From contig CANBNK010000005.1 of the NCBI GenBank assembly GCA_947371015.1, positions 24,075 to 88,074 of the forward strand: a DNA stretch of 64,000 nucleotides. Reading direction: 5' to 3'. This document shows positions 1 through 10,018 of this stretch, in pieces. The translations under genes and the position numbers were made by a program. This DNA comes from Acetobacteraceae bacterium. Lineage in GTDB: Bacteria; Pseudomonadota; Alphaproteobacteria; Acetobacterales; Acetobacteraceae. The notes below the pieces were generated by a model that saw only the letters and a program-made list of their open reading frames with translations, made no database searches and was not told the DNA's origin. Position 1 is the first letter of the stretch, and each line of letters starts with the position of its first letter.

Positions 1-594
1 CTGGTGCTGGTGACGCGCATGGACCTGGGCGCCGACGACGTGCCTGGGCTGGTGGCCCGCGCCAAGGCGGCGGCGCAACCGCTCAGCTATGGCTCGGTCG
101 GCCCGGCCAGCACCACGCACCTGGCCGGGGAGATGCTGGCGCGGATGTCCGGCGCCACGCTGCTGCACGTGCCCTATACCGGCAGCACGCAGCCGATCAC
201 GGACATGATGGCGGGGCGCATCGACTTCGGCTTCTTCAACATCGGCGCCGTGATGGGGCATGTGGAGGCGGGGCGGCTGAAGCCACTGGCGGTTTCCACG
301 CTGAAGCGCAGCGGCCGGCTGCCCAACCTGCCGGCGGTGGCGGAGAGCTATGCGGGGTTCGAGGTGAACTCCTGGTACGGCATCATGCTGCCGGCTGGCA
401 CGCCGCGCTGGCTGGTGGACCGCTTCCACCACGAGTTCACCGAGGCGCTGAAGCGGCCGGAGGTAAGTCGCGTGTTCCTCGACAACGGGCTGGACCCCGA
501 GGGCACCACGCCCACGCAATACGCGGCCAAGATCCACGAGGACCTGGCGCGTTGGCGCGCGCTGGCCCAGGCCACGGGCATTCGCGTTGAGTGA
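1..594 (+). CDS. Bug/TctC-type tripartite tricarboxylate transporter receptor, 5' truncated by the window
   Basis: The frame is open from the first base, so the gene begins upstream and only about 197 C-terminal residues of a family that usually has about 320 are visible. The visible part has the family pattern SYGSVGPAST-THLAGEML near the start, then HVPYTGS, a GRIDFGFF segment and an LPAVAESYAGFE stretch. These proteins are periplasmic high-affinity receptors for carboxylates and similar small molecules and normally work with TctA/TctB. No membrane partner is visible. It overlaps the next gene by 8 bases, so the two are probably co-transcribed. Family assignment is firm; the ligand is unknown. 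Confidence 0.9.
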   Translation: MVLVTRMDLGADDVPGLVARAKAAAQPLSYGSVGPASTTHLAGEMLARMSGATLLHVPYTGSTQPITDMMAGRIDFGFFNIGAVMGHVEAGRLKPLAVSTLKRSGRLPNLPAVAESYAGFEVNSWYGIMLPAGTPRWLVDRFHHEFTEALKRPEVSRVFLDNGLDPEGTTPTQYAAKIHEDLARWRALAQATGIRVE

Positions 595-1441
595 GCTGGT
601 GCTGCGCGGCTTCGCCGAGGTGGCGGAAGGCCAGGTGCATTACCGCCACGCCGGTGCGCGCCATGGTGGCGTGCCGCTGGTGATGCTGCACGCCTCGCCT
701 GGTTCGGCGAAGATGCTGGAGCCGATGCTCGCGCAGTTCGGCCGGCAGCGCCGCGTGGTGGCGACGGATACGCTGGGCAATGGAGATTCCTCGCCGCCCC
801 ATGGCGCGCCCCCGGGCGAGGCGCCTGACATGGCCTACTTCGCCGACGCGCATCTGCGCGCGCTGGCGGCGTTGGGCATCGAGCGCTTCGACCTCTACGG
901 CGCGCATACCGGCGCCAACATCGCCTGCGAGATGGCCATCGCCGCACCGCATCGCGTGCGGCGGCTGATCCTGGATGGCGTTTCGCTGTACAGCGCCGAG
1001 GAACGCGCGGATATGCTGGTCAACTACGCGCCGCCGGTGCCGTTGGACCAGAATGGCAGCCAGCTCAACTGGGTCTGGCACTTCGTCCGCGACGCCTTCC
1101 TGTACTGGCCGTGGTACCGGCGCGGTGCCAGCAACCGCCGCGCCATCGGCCTGCCCAGCGCGGATGACCTGCACGACAAGGCGGTGGAGGTGCTGAAGGC
1201 GATCCGTAGCTATCACCTGAGCTACAACGCCGCGATCCGGTACGACAAGGCGCCGCGCCTGCCGCTGGTGGCGGTGCCGACGCTGCTGGCCTGCGCCCGC
1301 ACTGACATGCTGGTGCAGTACTTCGACGAAGTGCAGGCACTGATGCCCGGCGCCGAGCCGCTGCTGACGCCGGGCGCCGGCTCTGCCGCTGCGCTGGCGG
1401 AAACCGTGGCGCTGTTCGAGGGCTTCCTCGACCGGGGCTGA
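587..1441 (+). CDS. alpha/beta-fold hydrolase with a non-canonical nucleophile elbow
   Basis: 284 residues from a TTG at 587, which overlaps the end of the receptor gene; an in-frame GTG at 599 is an alternative. The fold is recognised by an HASPGS oxyanion segment near residue 35, a VVATDTLGNGDS strand-turn near 58-68 and a nucleophile-elbow context at residues 104-110. In that elbow the usual Gly-X-Ser-X-Gly reads G-A-H-T-G, with His107 where the Ser or Asp nucleophile is expected. I also see no clear C-terminal catalytic His. A classical Ser hydrolase mechanism is therefore doubtful. The gene may process the ligand of the upstream receptor, which is inference from the overlap. Confidence 0.8.
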   Translation: MSELVLRGFAEVAEGQVHYRHAGARHGGVPLVMLHASPGSAKMLEPMLAQFGRQRRVVATDTLGNGDSSPPHGAPPGEAPDMAYFADAHLRALAALGIERFDLYGAHTGANIACEMAIAAPHRVRRLILDGVSLYSAEERADMLVNYAPPVPLDQNGSQLNWVWHFVRDAFLYWPWYRRGASNRRAIGLPSADDLHDKAVEVLKAIRSYHLSYNAAIRYDKAPRLPLVAVPTLLACARTDMLVQYFDEVQALMPGAEPLLTPGAGSAAALAETVALFEGFLDRG

Positions 1442-1488
1442 GGCATGATCCACGCGAGTGGACCATGCCCAGGCCATTGCTTGGCCGG

Positions 1489-1527
1489 CTGATTCACCTC
1501 TCCGGCGTTGCCGCCGTCGCGGATCAG
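1489..1527. repeat. 39-nt REP-like hairpin element, copy 1 (minus orientation)
   Basis: Lies between the convergent ends of the hydrolase and amidase genes. Read on the minus strand it starts CTGATC and ends GTGAATCAG, with an inner GGCG-GCAA-CGCC hairpin. The same 39-nt layout recurs at 19601, 21928, 40457, 40511, 40565, 41725 and 41778. Confidence 0.75.
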
Positions 1528-1534
1528 GCTGCGC

Positions 1535-2818
1535 TCAGGCGTCGATCACCGGTGCCACCAGCGCGGCCACGTCCAGCAACGCCGCATCGCCCAGCCGCGG
1601 CCCGATGATCTGCACGCCCACCGGCAGCCCGTTCGGCCCCTTGGTGCAGGGAATGCCGATGCACGGCACGTGCAGCAGGGTCCACATGCTGTTGAACACG
1701 GGGTTGCCGGTATCCTCCCGCCCCACCGGCGCTTCGCCGGTAGAGGCCGGCGACAGCACCGCGTCATACCCCGGGAACAGCGCGTCGAAGCGGCGGCGGC
1801 AATCCGCGGCCAGGTCGTGCGCGGCCAGCAACTGCCGCGCGGTGATGCCGCTGACATTCTCTACCCGGTCGCGGAAATCCTGGTGCAGCAGCGCATGGGC
1901 GTTGAGGTATTCCGCCAGGAAGGCGCCACGGCCCTCGGCCATCAGGATCACGCGCTGCGCCTCGGTCACCTCGTCGAAGCCGGCGGGCAGCTCCACTTCC
2001 TCCACCGCAACGCCGGCCGCGGCCAGGCGGCGGCCGGCCAGCAGGACGGCCTCCTGCGATTCCGGCCCGGCCAGGTGCCAGTTCGGCCCGCGGCACAGCG
2101 CCACGCGCAACCGGCCCAGCGTCTTGCCGAGCGGTACCTCCAGCCCAAACAGCCGGAAGGCCTGCGCCACCAGCCGCAGGTCGCCGGGGCAGCGGCCATA
2201 CCAGCCGATGGTATCCAGTGTGTGGGAGTAGCGCTTGGCGCCCTCGCTGTTCACCACGCCATGGGTCGGCTTCATGCCATAGACGCCGCAGAAGGAAGCC
2301 GGGCGCACCAGGCTGCCGCCGGTCTGGGTGCCGAAGGCCAGCGGCACCATGCCATCCGCCACCGCCGCCGCCGAGCCGGAGGATGAACCGCCAGGCGTGC
2401 GCGTGGGGTCATGCGGGTTACGGGTCAGCGCGCGGCGGCCGCCGGCGGCGAACTCCACAGTATCCGTCTTGCCCAGGATCACGGCACCCTCGCCGCGCAC
2501 CACGCCGACGCAGGCGGCATCACGGCCCTGGCGGAGGCCCTGGTAGATCGGGCTGTTATGGGTGGTCGGCATGTCCGCCGTGTCGATCATGTCCTTCACG
2601 CCCATCGGCAGGCCGTGCAGCACGCCGCGGGTATAGGCCTTGTCGGCCTCACGCGCGCTGGTCAGCGCCAGCTGCGGGTCCAGGAAGGTCCAGGCTTTGG
2701 TCACCGGCTCCCGCTCGGCGATGCGTTCCAGGCAGGAGCGCACCAGTGCTTCGGCTGTCAGCGTGCCGTCGCGCAGCATCGGCGCCGCGGCCGATGCGGT
2801 GAGTTGCCAGGGTTCCAT
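1535..2818 (-). CDS. amidase-signature family hydrolase
   Basis: 427 residues, a normal length for the family. The Ser-cisSer-Lys triad is visible: Lys75 in MGVKDMIDT, the cis-Ser in TPGGSSSGSAAA near residue 146, and the nucleophile Ser169 in GTQTGGSLVRPA. These enzymes hydrolyse C-N bonds of linear amides; the substrate cannot be told from sequence. The start at MEPWQL is chosen because the frame stays open far upstream into the transporter gene but the family N-terminus begins here. It reads in the same direction as the efflux genes, about 60 bases downstream of them, and ends convergently with the plus-strand hydrolase, separated by a hairpin element. Confidence 0.92.
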   Translation of the reverse strand: MEPWQLTASAAAPMLRDGTLTAEALVRSCLERIAEREPVTKAWTFLDPQLALTSAREADKAYTRGVLHGLPMGVKDMIDTADMPTTHNSPIYQGLRQGRDAACVGVVRGEGAVILGKTDTVEFAAGGRRALTRNPHDPTRTPGGSSSGSAAAVADGMVPLAFGTQTGGSLVRPASFCGVYGMKPTHGVVNSEGAKRYSHTLDTIGWYGRCPGDLRLVAQAFRLFGLEVPLGKTLGRLRVALCRGPNWHLAGPESQEAVLLAGRRLAAAGVAVEEVELPAGFDEVTEAQRVILMAEGRGAFLAEYLNAHALLHQDFRDRVENVSGITARQLLAAHDLAADCRRRFDALFPGYDAVLSPASTGEAPVGREDTGNPVFNSMWTLLHVPCIGIPCTKGPNGLPVGVQIIGPRLGDAALLDVAALVAPVIDA

Positions 2819-2877
2819 CGGGGCGCTGCCTTTCGCGGTTTGGTTGGAACCAGCAAACCACATGCCGGGCGGCAACG

Positions 2878-4506
2878 TCAGTGTACGTCCGAACCCCCTG
2901 GCGCTGGCCCTGGCGCGCCCCCTGGCGCGCCCCCTGGCGCGCCCCCTGGCGCGACGCGCGGCCGCCGCACCAGGAAGGCCAGCGGCACCACCAGCAGGAA
3001 CAGCAGCGCCATCAGCACCAGCACGTCGTTGTAGGCCAGCACCAGCGCCTCCCGCTGCACCATCGCCGCCACGCGCCGCAGCGCCGCCAGGTCCACATCG
3101 CCCTGGAAGCGCGGGGTCAGCGCCTGGGTCAGCGTCTCGATGAACTGGGTGGCGCCGGGGCGGCTCCAGGTCACCGCTTCGTTCAGCTGGGCGCGATGCA
3201 GGTAGCTGCGGTCCTGCACCAGGGTGTTGATCACCGCCAGCGCCACCGCGCCGCCCAGGTTGCGCATCAGGTTGTACAGGCCGGAGGCGCCCTTCAGCAT
3301 GCTCGGCGGCAGCGTGCCCAGCGCCACCTGGTTCACCGCCAGCATGGCGCACATGGTGCCGGCGCCGCGCAGCCCCAGCGGCAGCGCCATTTCCCAGAAG
3401 CCCGAGAGGTTGGTCAGCGCGGCCGTCAGCCACACCGCCAGTGCCATGGTCAGGAAGCCCGAGGCAATCATCAGCCGCAAATCCACCTTGGGCGCCAGGC
3501 GGGCGGCTATGGGCGCGGCCACCAACATGACGGCGCCGGTGATGAACATGGTCTCGCCGATTTCCAGCGAGTTGTAGCCACGCACCCGGCCGAGAAACAG
3601 CGGCACCAGGTAGACCGAGCCATACAACCCGACGCCGACGCAGAAGCTGAACAGGCTGCCGATGGCGAAGTTGCGGTTGCCGAAGGCGCGCAGCTCCACC
3701 AGCGGGTTGGGCCTGGCCAGGCTGCGCCAGAAGAAGCCGACGCAGCACACGGCCGACAGGATGGCGCCGTTGCGGATGGAGGCATCGGCCAGCCATTCCC
3801 AGCGCGGGCCTTCCTCCATCACGTATTCCAGCCCGCCGAGGAAGCCGGCCAGCAGCCCGAGGCCCACCCAGTCGAACGTGCCGAACAGGCCCGGCTCCGG
3901 CTTGTCGATGTCGATGCAGAGCCAGACGGTCAGCGCCACGGCGGCGCCGATGGGCACGTTGATCAGGAACAGCCAGTGCCAGGACAGCGCCTGGGTCAGG
4001 AAGCCACCCAGCGTCGGCCCTATCGTCGGCGCCATGGTTGCGGTCAGCCCGATCAGCACGCTCATCTTCAGCCGCTGCGGCCCCGCGAACATCAGGAAGG
4101 CGCTGGCGAAAACGGTCGGGATCATCGCCCCGCCCAGAAAACCCTGGCAGGCGCGGAACAGGACCATGGCCTGCAGGTTGCCCGCCATCGCACACGCCAG
4201 CGAGAAGACGGTGAAGCCGCCGGCGGAGACCACGAACAGCACGCGCGTGGACAGCATGCGCGACAGGAAGCCGGAGAGCGGGATCATCACGATCTCGGCG
4301 ATCAGGTAGCTGGTCTGCACCCAGCTGGCCTCATCCGGCCCGGCGGCCAGCCCGGCCTGCACCTCGGCGATCGAGGCGCTGACGATCTGGATGTCCAGGA
4401 TCGCCATGAACATGCCGACAACCATGGCCATGAAGCCGATGAAGCGCCGCCGCACCGCCGCCGGGGAGGGCGGGGCGTCCCAGTCGCGGGTGGCGGCGTC
4501 GCTCAT
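2878..4506 (-). CDS. DHA2-family (EmrB/QacA-like) MFS multidrug exporter
   Basis: 542 residues with about 14 hydrophobic segments. Family marks include the LDIQIVSAS first-helix motif near residue 40, a WVQTSYL segment, PLSGFLSRM and the GPTLGGFL motif in helix 5. Inner-membrane proton/drug antiporter that pairs with the membrane fusion protein encoded directly upstream. The two genes share four bases (ATGA), so translation is coupled. The C-terminus is odd: it ends in a hydrophilic Gly-Gly-Ala-Pro repeat encoded by a 12-bp tandem repeat. The substrate is unknown. Confidence 0.93.
   Translation of the reverse strand: MSDAATRDWDAPPSPAAVRRRFIGFMAMVVGMFMAILDIQIVSASIAEVQAGLAAGPDEASWVQTSYLIAEIVMIPLSGFLSRMLSTRVLFVVSAGGFTVFSLACAMAGNLQAMVLFRACQGFLGGAMIPTVFASAFLMFAGPQRLKMSVLIGLTATMAPTIGPTLGGFLTQALSWHWLFLINVPIGAAVALTVWLCIDIDKPEPGLFGTFDWVGLGLLAGFLGGLEYVMEEGPRWEWLADASIRNGAILSAVCCVGFFWRSLARPNPLVELRAFGNRNFAIGSLFSFCVGVGLYGSVYLVPLFLGRVRGYNSLEIGETMFITGAVMLVAAPIAARLAPKVDLRLMIASGFLTMALAVWLTAALTNLSGFWEMALPLGLRGAGTMCAMLAVNQVALGTLPPSMLKGASGLYNLMRNLGGAVALAVINTLVQDRSYLHRAQLNEAVTWSRPGATQFIETLTQALTPRFQGDVDLAALRRVAAMVQREALVLAYNDVLVLMALLFLLVVPLAFLVRRPRVAPGGAPGGAPGGAPGPAPGGSDVH
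2908..2955. repeat. 12-bp tandem repeat, about 4 copies, in the MFS C-terminal tail
   Basis: Unit CCCTGGCGCGCC, four adjacent copies, the last with one change. In the minus-strand frame it encodes repeated Gly-Gly-Ala-Pro just before the stop. Twelve is a multiple of three, so copy-number change would lengthen or shorten the tail without a frameshift. Confidence 0.9.
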
Positions 4507-5675
4507 GGGTTTGCTGCGTGCGCCCGGGTGCCGAACAGCCCGGCCAGCGTGGTGCCCAGCGCGCCGAAGCTGCTGCGCGACGCCGTCGGGTCGTCGCGCG
4601 TATCGGCTTCCGCCTCCACCGAAAGCCCTGGGCGGAGCAGCGCCAGCCTGGCCGCATCCTCGGCGTGCAGCGCCACGCGCACCGGCACGCGCTGGACGAT
4701 CTTGGTGAAGTTGCCGGTGGCGTTCTCCGGCGGCAGCAGGCTGAACAGCGACCCGGTGGCCGGCGCCAGGCTGTCGATCCGGCCACGCAGTTCCAGCCCG
4801 CCCAGCGCGTCCACCTTCACCCGCACCGGCATCCCCGGACGGAAGCGCGCCAGCTGGGTTTCCTTGAAGTTCGCCACCACCCATTGCCGCTCAGGCGGCG
4901 GCGCCACGGCGATCAGGTTCTGGCCGGGACGCACATACTGCCCCAGCTGCGCTGCACGATTGCCGACGATGCCGTCGAACGGCGCCCGCAGCACGGTCTG
5001 CCCCAGGTCGATCTGCGCCAGGCGCAGCGTGGCGGCAGCCTGGTCGCGGCGGGCCTCGGCCTGGCGCGCCTGGGCCTGCAAGACCACCATCTGCTGCCGC
5101 GCCGCGGCCAGCTGCGCCTCGGCGGAACCGATGGCGGCGGCGGCCTTCAGCCCATCGGCGCGGGCGCGCTCCTCGGTCTGCCGGCTGCTCCAGCCCTGCG
5201 CGGCCAGGCCCTGGTAGCGGCGGGCGTCGCTGCTGGCGCGGCTCTGCTCGGCGCTGGCCTGGGCCAGCAGGGCCTGGCTGACGCCAACCTGTGCGGCTTG
5301 CAGCGAAAGCTGCTCGCCCAGGGTGGCGATGCCGCCGGCGGCGTCGGCCAGGCTCGCCTCAGCCTGAGCCACGCGGGCCTGGTACAGCGCCGGGTCCAGC
5401 TCCAGCAGCACGTCGCCCCGGGCCACGCGCTGGTTATCCGCCACGCGGATGGCCAGGACATTGCCATCTACCCGGAACGCCAGCGAGGCGACGTCGCCCT
5501 GCACATAGGCGTTCTCGGTCTGCTCCATGAAGCGCCCGACGCTCCACCACCAGGACCCACCCAGCACTGCGCCGCCCAGCAGCAGCGCCGCCAGGCCGAG
5601 CTTGACCAGCCGGCCCCGCAGCGGGCGCGGCGGCTTGGTGGCGGCGGTGGTGGGGGAGGGAGCCATCGCGTTCAT
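4503..5675 (-). CDS. HlyD/EmrA-type membrane fusion protein
   Basis: 390 residues. A short cytoplasmic Pro-rich N-terminus is followed by one transmembrane helix at about residues 25-46, a lipoyl-like beta segment (ENAYVQGDVA, RVDGNV), a long Ala/Gln-rich coiled coil at about 105-220, and a second lipoyl half (LRAPFDGIVGNRAAQLGQYV). This is the periplasmic adaptor that joins the DHA2 pump to an outer-membrane channel; no TolC gene is in the window. It overlaps the pump by ATGA and is divergent from a tetR gene, with dyad operators between. A second Met four codons in is an alternative start. Confidence 0.93.
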   Translation of the reverse strand: MNAMAPSPTTAATKPPRPLRGRLVKLGLAALLLGGAVLGGSWWWSVGRFMEQTENAYVQGDVASLAFRVDGNVLAIRVADNQRVARGDVLLELDPALYQARVAQAEASLADAAGGIATLGEQLSLQAAQVGVSQALLAQASAEQSRASSDARRYQGLAAQGWSSRQTEERARADGLKAAAAIGSAEAQLAAARQQMVVLQAQARQAEARRDQAAATLRLAQIDLGQTVLRAPFDGIVGNRAAQLGQYVRPGQNLIAVAPPPERQWVVANFKETQLARFRPGMPVRVKVDALGGLELRGRIDSLAPATGSLFSLLPPENATGNFTKIVQRVPVRVALHAEDAARLALLRPGLSVEAEADTRDDPTASRSSFGALGTTLAGLFGTRAHAANP

Positions 5676-5690
5676 CGGGGTGCTCGCTGG

Positions 5691-5780
5691 TGGTAAACTG
5701 AACCGTACAGTGCAGTTTGCATTGGCGCTTGCATGCCGCTAAACAAGGCGCATGTCAACCAGACTGAACTGTTCGGTTTA
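5691..5780. promoter_or_regulatory. two dyad operator sites between efflux operon and tetR gene
   Basis: Site 1, at 5695-5718, is a 24-bp imperfect palindrome whose arms begin AAACTG and end CAGTTT around a central CCGTAC; 20 of 24 positions are symmetric. Site 2, at 5763-5777, reads ACTGAACTGTTCGGT with 12 of 15 positions symmetric. The two sites are also inverted copies of each other: 20 bp at 5693-5712 matches the reverse complement of 5763-5782 at 17 positions. Spacing between the divergent genes and the two-site layout suit autoregulation by the adjacent TetR protein. Binding itself is inference. Confidence 0.65.
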
Positions 5781-5786
5781 CCCAAA

Positions 5787-6413
5787 ATGAGCGCCACCGC
5801 CGAAGCCGCCGTGCCAACCTCCGCCAAGGCCCGCGCCATCCTGGACGCGGCGGCGGAACTGTTCATCAACCAGGGCTACGGCGCGGTTTCCATGGATGCT
5901 GTGGCCAAGCGCGCCAGCGTTTCCAAGGCCACGCTCTACGCCCATTTCGGCGCCAAGGACCGGCTGTTCGCGGCCATCATCCAGGGCGCCTGCCTGGATA
6001 TGCGCGGCGAGACGCCGGAGATGGGCCCGGCCGGCGCCAGCCTGTTCGACGCCATGCTGCCGATGGCGATCCGCTGGCTCAGCTTCCTGCTGCGCGAACG
6101 TTCGCTCGGCATGTTCCGCGTGGTGGTGGCGGAGGGCGCACGCTTCCCCGAACTCGCCCGCGCTTTCCATGAGAACGGCCCCCGCGCCACCCGGCAATGG
6201 CTGACCGGCTGGCTGGCGGCGCAGGCGGCGCGCGGGCTGTTGCAGGCACCGAACCCGGCCCTGGCCGCCGACCAGTGCCTGGCCCTGCTGCGCAGCGAGA
6301 TGTTCCTGCAGGCCACGCTCGGCATCGGCCCGATGCCGGACGAGGCCGCCATTGTCGCCAGCGCCACGGCGGCAGTGCGGACCTTCTGCCGGGCCTACGG
6401 GGCGGCCAGCTAA
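5787..6413 (+). CDS. TetR-family transcriptional repressor
   Basis: 208 residues from the ATG at 5787. An in-frame ATG at 5733 would add 18 residues but would place the second dyad operator inside the gene, and the family N-terminus fits the later start. The N-terminal helix-turn-helix is clear: AILDAAAELF, GAVSMDAVAKRASVSKATLYAHF, KDRLF. The C-terminal half is the variable ligand-binding domain. It most likely represses the divergent HlyD-DHA2 efflux pair and itself. Its TAA overlaps the TAG of the convergent amidase gene by two bases, so the genes overlap by 4 bp. Confidence 0.92.
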   Translation: MSATAEAAVPTSAKARAILDAAAELFINQGYGAVSMDAVAKRASVSKATLYAHFGAKDRLFAAIIQGACLDMRGETPEMGPAGASLFDAMLPMAIRWLSFLLRERSLGMFRVVVAEGARFPELARAFHENGPRATRQWLTGWLAAQAARGLLQAPNPALAADQCLALLRSEMFLQATLGIGPMPDEAAIVASATAAVRTFCRAYGAAS

Positions 6414-7565
6414 ACCAGCGCCTGCGCGATCGCCGCCAGCCGGGTGTCGCTGCCGCGCCAGCCGATGATGGACAGGCCGCAAGGCTTGCCGCCCACTTGA
6501 CCCAGCGGCAGGTTCAACTGCGGCAGCCCGCACAGCCCGGCGAAGGAGGTGGTGATGCCGATCCGCGCCTGCAGCGCGTCGATCTCCGGCAGCGGCAGGC
6601 CGAGCGGTGGCGCCGGGAACGGTGTGGTTGGCAGGCAGAGGATCGCACCGCCCTCCAGCAACCGTCGCGCCTGGTCCACCACCTGGCGCCGCACCACCTT
6701 TGCCATCGCCACCTGCTCCGCAGTGATGGCCGAGCCGCCGGCCAGGTTGCGGGCGATGTTGTAGGCGAAGGTGGGATTCTCCTTCTCGATCCACGGCCGG
6801 AAGGTGGCCCAGGATTCCGCGCGTTGCAGGATGTTGCGCTGCCCCGCCCAGGTCTCCAGCTCGCCCGGCTCGCCCAGCGTCATCCGCGTCAGCCCGCCGA
6901 ACTGCGCGCCGAGCCGCTCCGCCGCCGATTGCAGCGCGGCGGATACCTCCGGGTCGGCCAGGGCGAAGGCGTCCTCGGCCAGCAGGACGCCGGCGGCGCT
7001 GGCGGCGGGCAGCGCCTCACCGAACATGACAGCGGCGACGCGGCCGAAGGTCGCGGCATCGCGGGCGAACCAGCCGACGGTGTCGAAGGTCGGCGCCTGG
7101 GCCAGCAGGCCGGCGACGGAGATGCGCCCATGCGTCGGCCGCAGCCCATAGAGGCCGCACAGGCTGGCCGGCACGCGGACCGAGCCGCCGCTATCCGTGC
7201 CCAGCGCCACATCGGCCAGGCCCGCGGCAACGACCGAGGCCGAGCCGGATGACGACCCACCCGGCAGGCAGCCCGGCGCCGCCGGGTTGGGCGGGGTGCC
7301 ATAAAACTGGTTGTAGCCGAGGATGCCGAGCGAGATTTCGCAGGTGATGGTCTTGCCGACTAGGTCAGCGCCACCGTCCAGCAACCGCTGCACCGCCCAT
7401 GAATGCGCCGTGGGCACCGGGTGCGTCCGCCCCCAATCCGGATTGCCGCCGATGGTTGGCACGTCGGCGACGTCGAACAGGTCCTTCGCCGCGAAGGTGA
7501 GGCCAGCCAGCGTGCCACCGGGCGCACCCGGCAGGGTATGGTGAGGTCCCGGCAGGAAGCCGTTC

Positions 7566-7579
<14 letters not shown>
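6410..7579 (-). CDS. amidase-signature family hydrolase
   Basis: 389 residues, somewhat shorter than most family members because the N-terminal helical cap is missing. Lys32 in FAAKDLFD, the cis-Ser region GGSSSGSASV near residue 110 and Ser133 in GTDSGGSVRVPA form the usual triad. The GLTFAAKDLFDVADV and GGNPDWGRTH segments resemble plant AMI1-type indole-acetamide hydrolases, though this does not fix the substrate. It starts 14 bases inside the end of the ABC ATPase gene and is probably the last gene of the importer operon, so it may hydrolyse the imported amide or peptide. Confidence 0.9.
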
Positions 7580-9190
<1,611 letters not shown>

Positions 9191-9194
<4 letters not shown>

Positions 9195-10018
9195 CGCTCG
9201 CGTAGCCTCGGGTTCAATGCTTCGTTCAGGCCGTCGCCGATCAGGTTGATCGACAGCACCGTCAGCAGGATGGCGATGCCCGGGAAGGTGCAGACCCACC
9301 AGGCCGAGCGCAGCGTGACGCGCCCGGCACTGATCAGCAGCCCCCAGCTCATCACGTTGGGGTCGCCCAGGCCGAGGAAGGCCAGGCCGCTTTCCAGCAG
9401 GATCGCGCTGGCCACCAGCAGTGAGCCGACGGCGATGATCGACGACACGCAGTTGGGCAGCAAATGCCGGAAGATGATGCGCGGCCCGCTGGCCCCCAGC
9501 CCGATGCTGGCCAGCACGAATTCGCGCCCGCCCAGCGCCACGAACTCGCCGCGCACCAGCCGGGCGATGCCGGGCCAGGAAACGGCCGAGATGGCGATGA
9601 TGACGCTGAGCACCGAGGGCGACAGGATGACCACTAGAAGCATGGCCAGCAGGAAGGCCGGGATGGTCTGGAAGAATTCTGTGAGTCGCATCAGCACGAT
9701 GTCGGTCGCACCGCGATAGTAGCCGGCCAGCGCGCCGATCAGTGAGCCGAACAGCACCGCGGAGAGCGCCGCCGACAGCCCGATGAGCAATGAGGTCCGC
9801 GCCCCGGCAACCACGCCCGCCGCCACGTCGCGGCCGAGCGCATCGGTGCCCAGCAGGTAGCGCATGCCAGGCGGTTGCAGCGGCGGCCCGGCCAGGGTGA
9901 AGGCCCCGGCCGGATACAGCAGCGGCGCCAGCGCGGTCAGCAGCGCCACCACGCCGATGATGCAGGCGCCCAGCACCGCCATGCGGTTGCGCGCAAAGCG
10001 CTTCAACGCGGCACGCAT
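9191..10018 (-). CDS. DppC-like ABC permease
   Basis: 275 residues with about six transmembrane helices. The N-terminal MRAALKRFARNRMAVLG and the TDALGRDV segment are typical of DppC/OppC. The EAA-type cytoplasmic loop that contacts the ATPase is in the segment RGEFVALGGREFVLASIGLGASGPR (read as RGEFVALGGREFV then LASIGLGASG). It forms a heterodimer with the DppB-like protein. The start codon shares one base with the upstream stop (TGATG). Confidence 0.95.

Noticed and set aside
2881..5217. Very long plus-strand open frame opposite the efflux genes
   Set aside because: Shadow of the real minus-strand genes; low-complexity His/Gln/Arg sequence.
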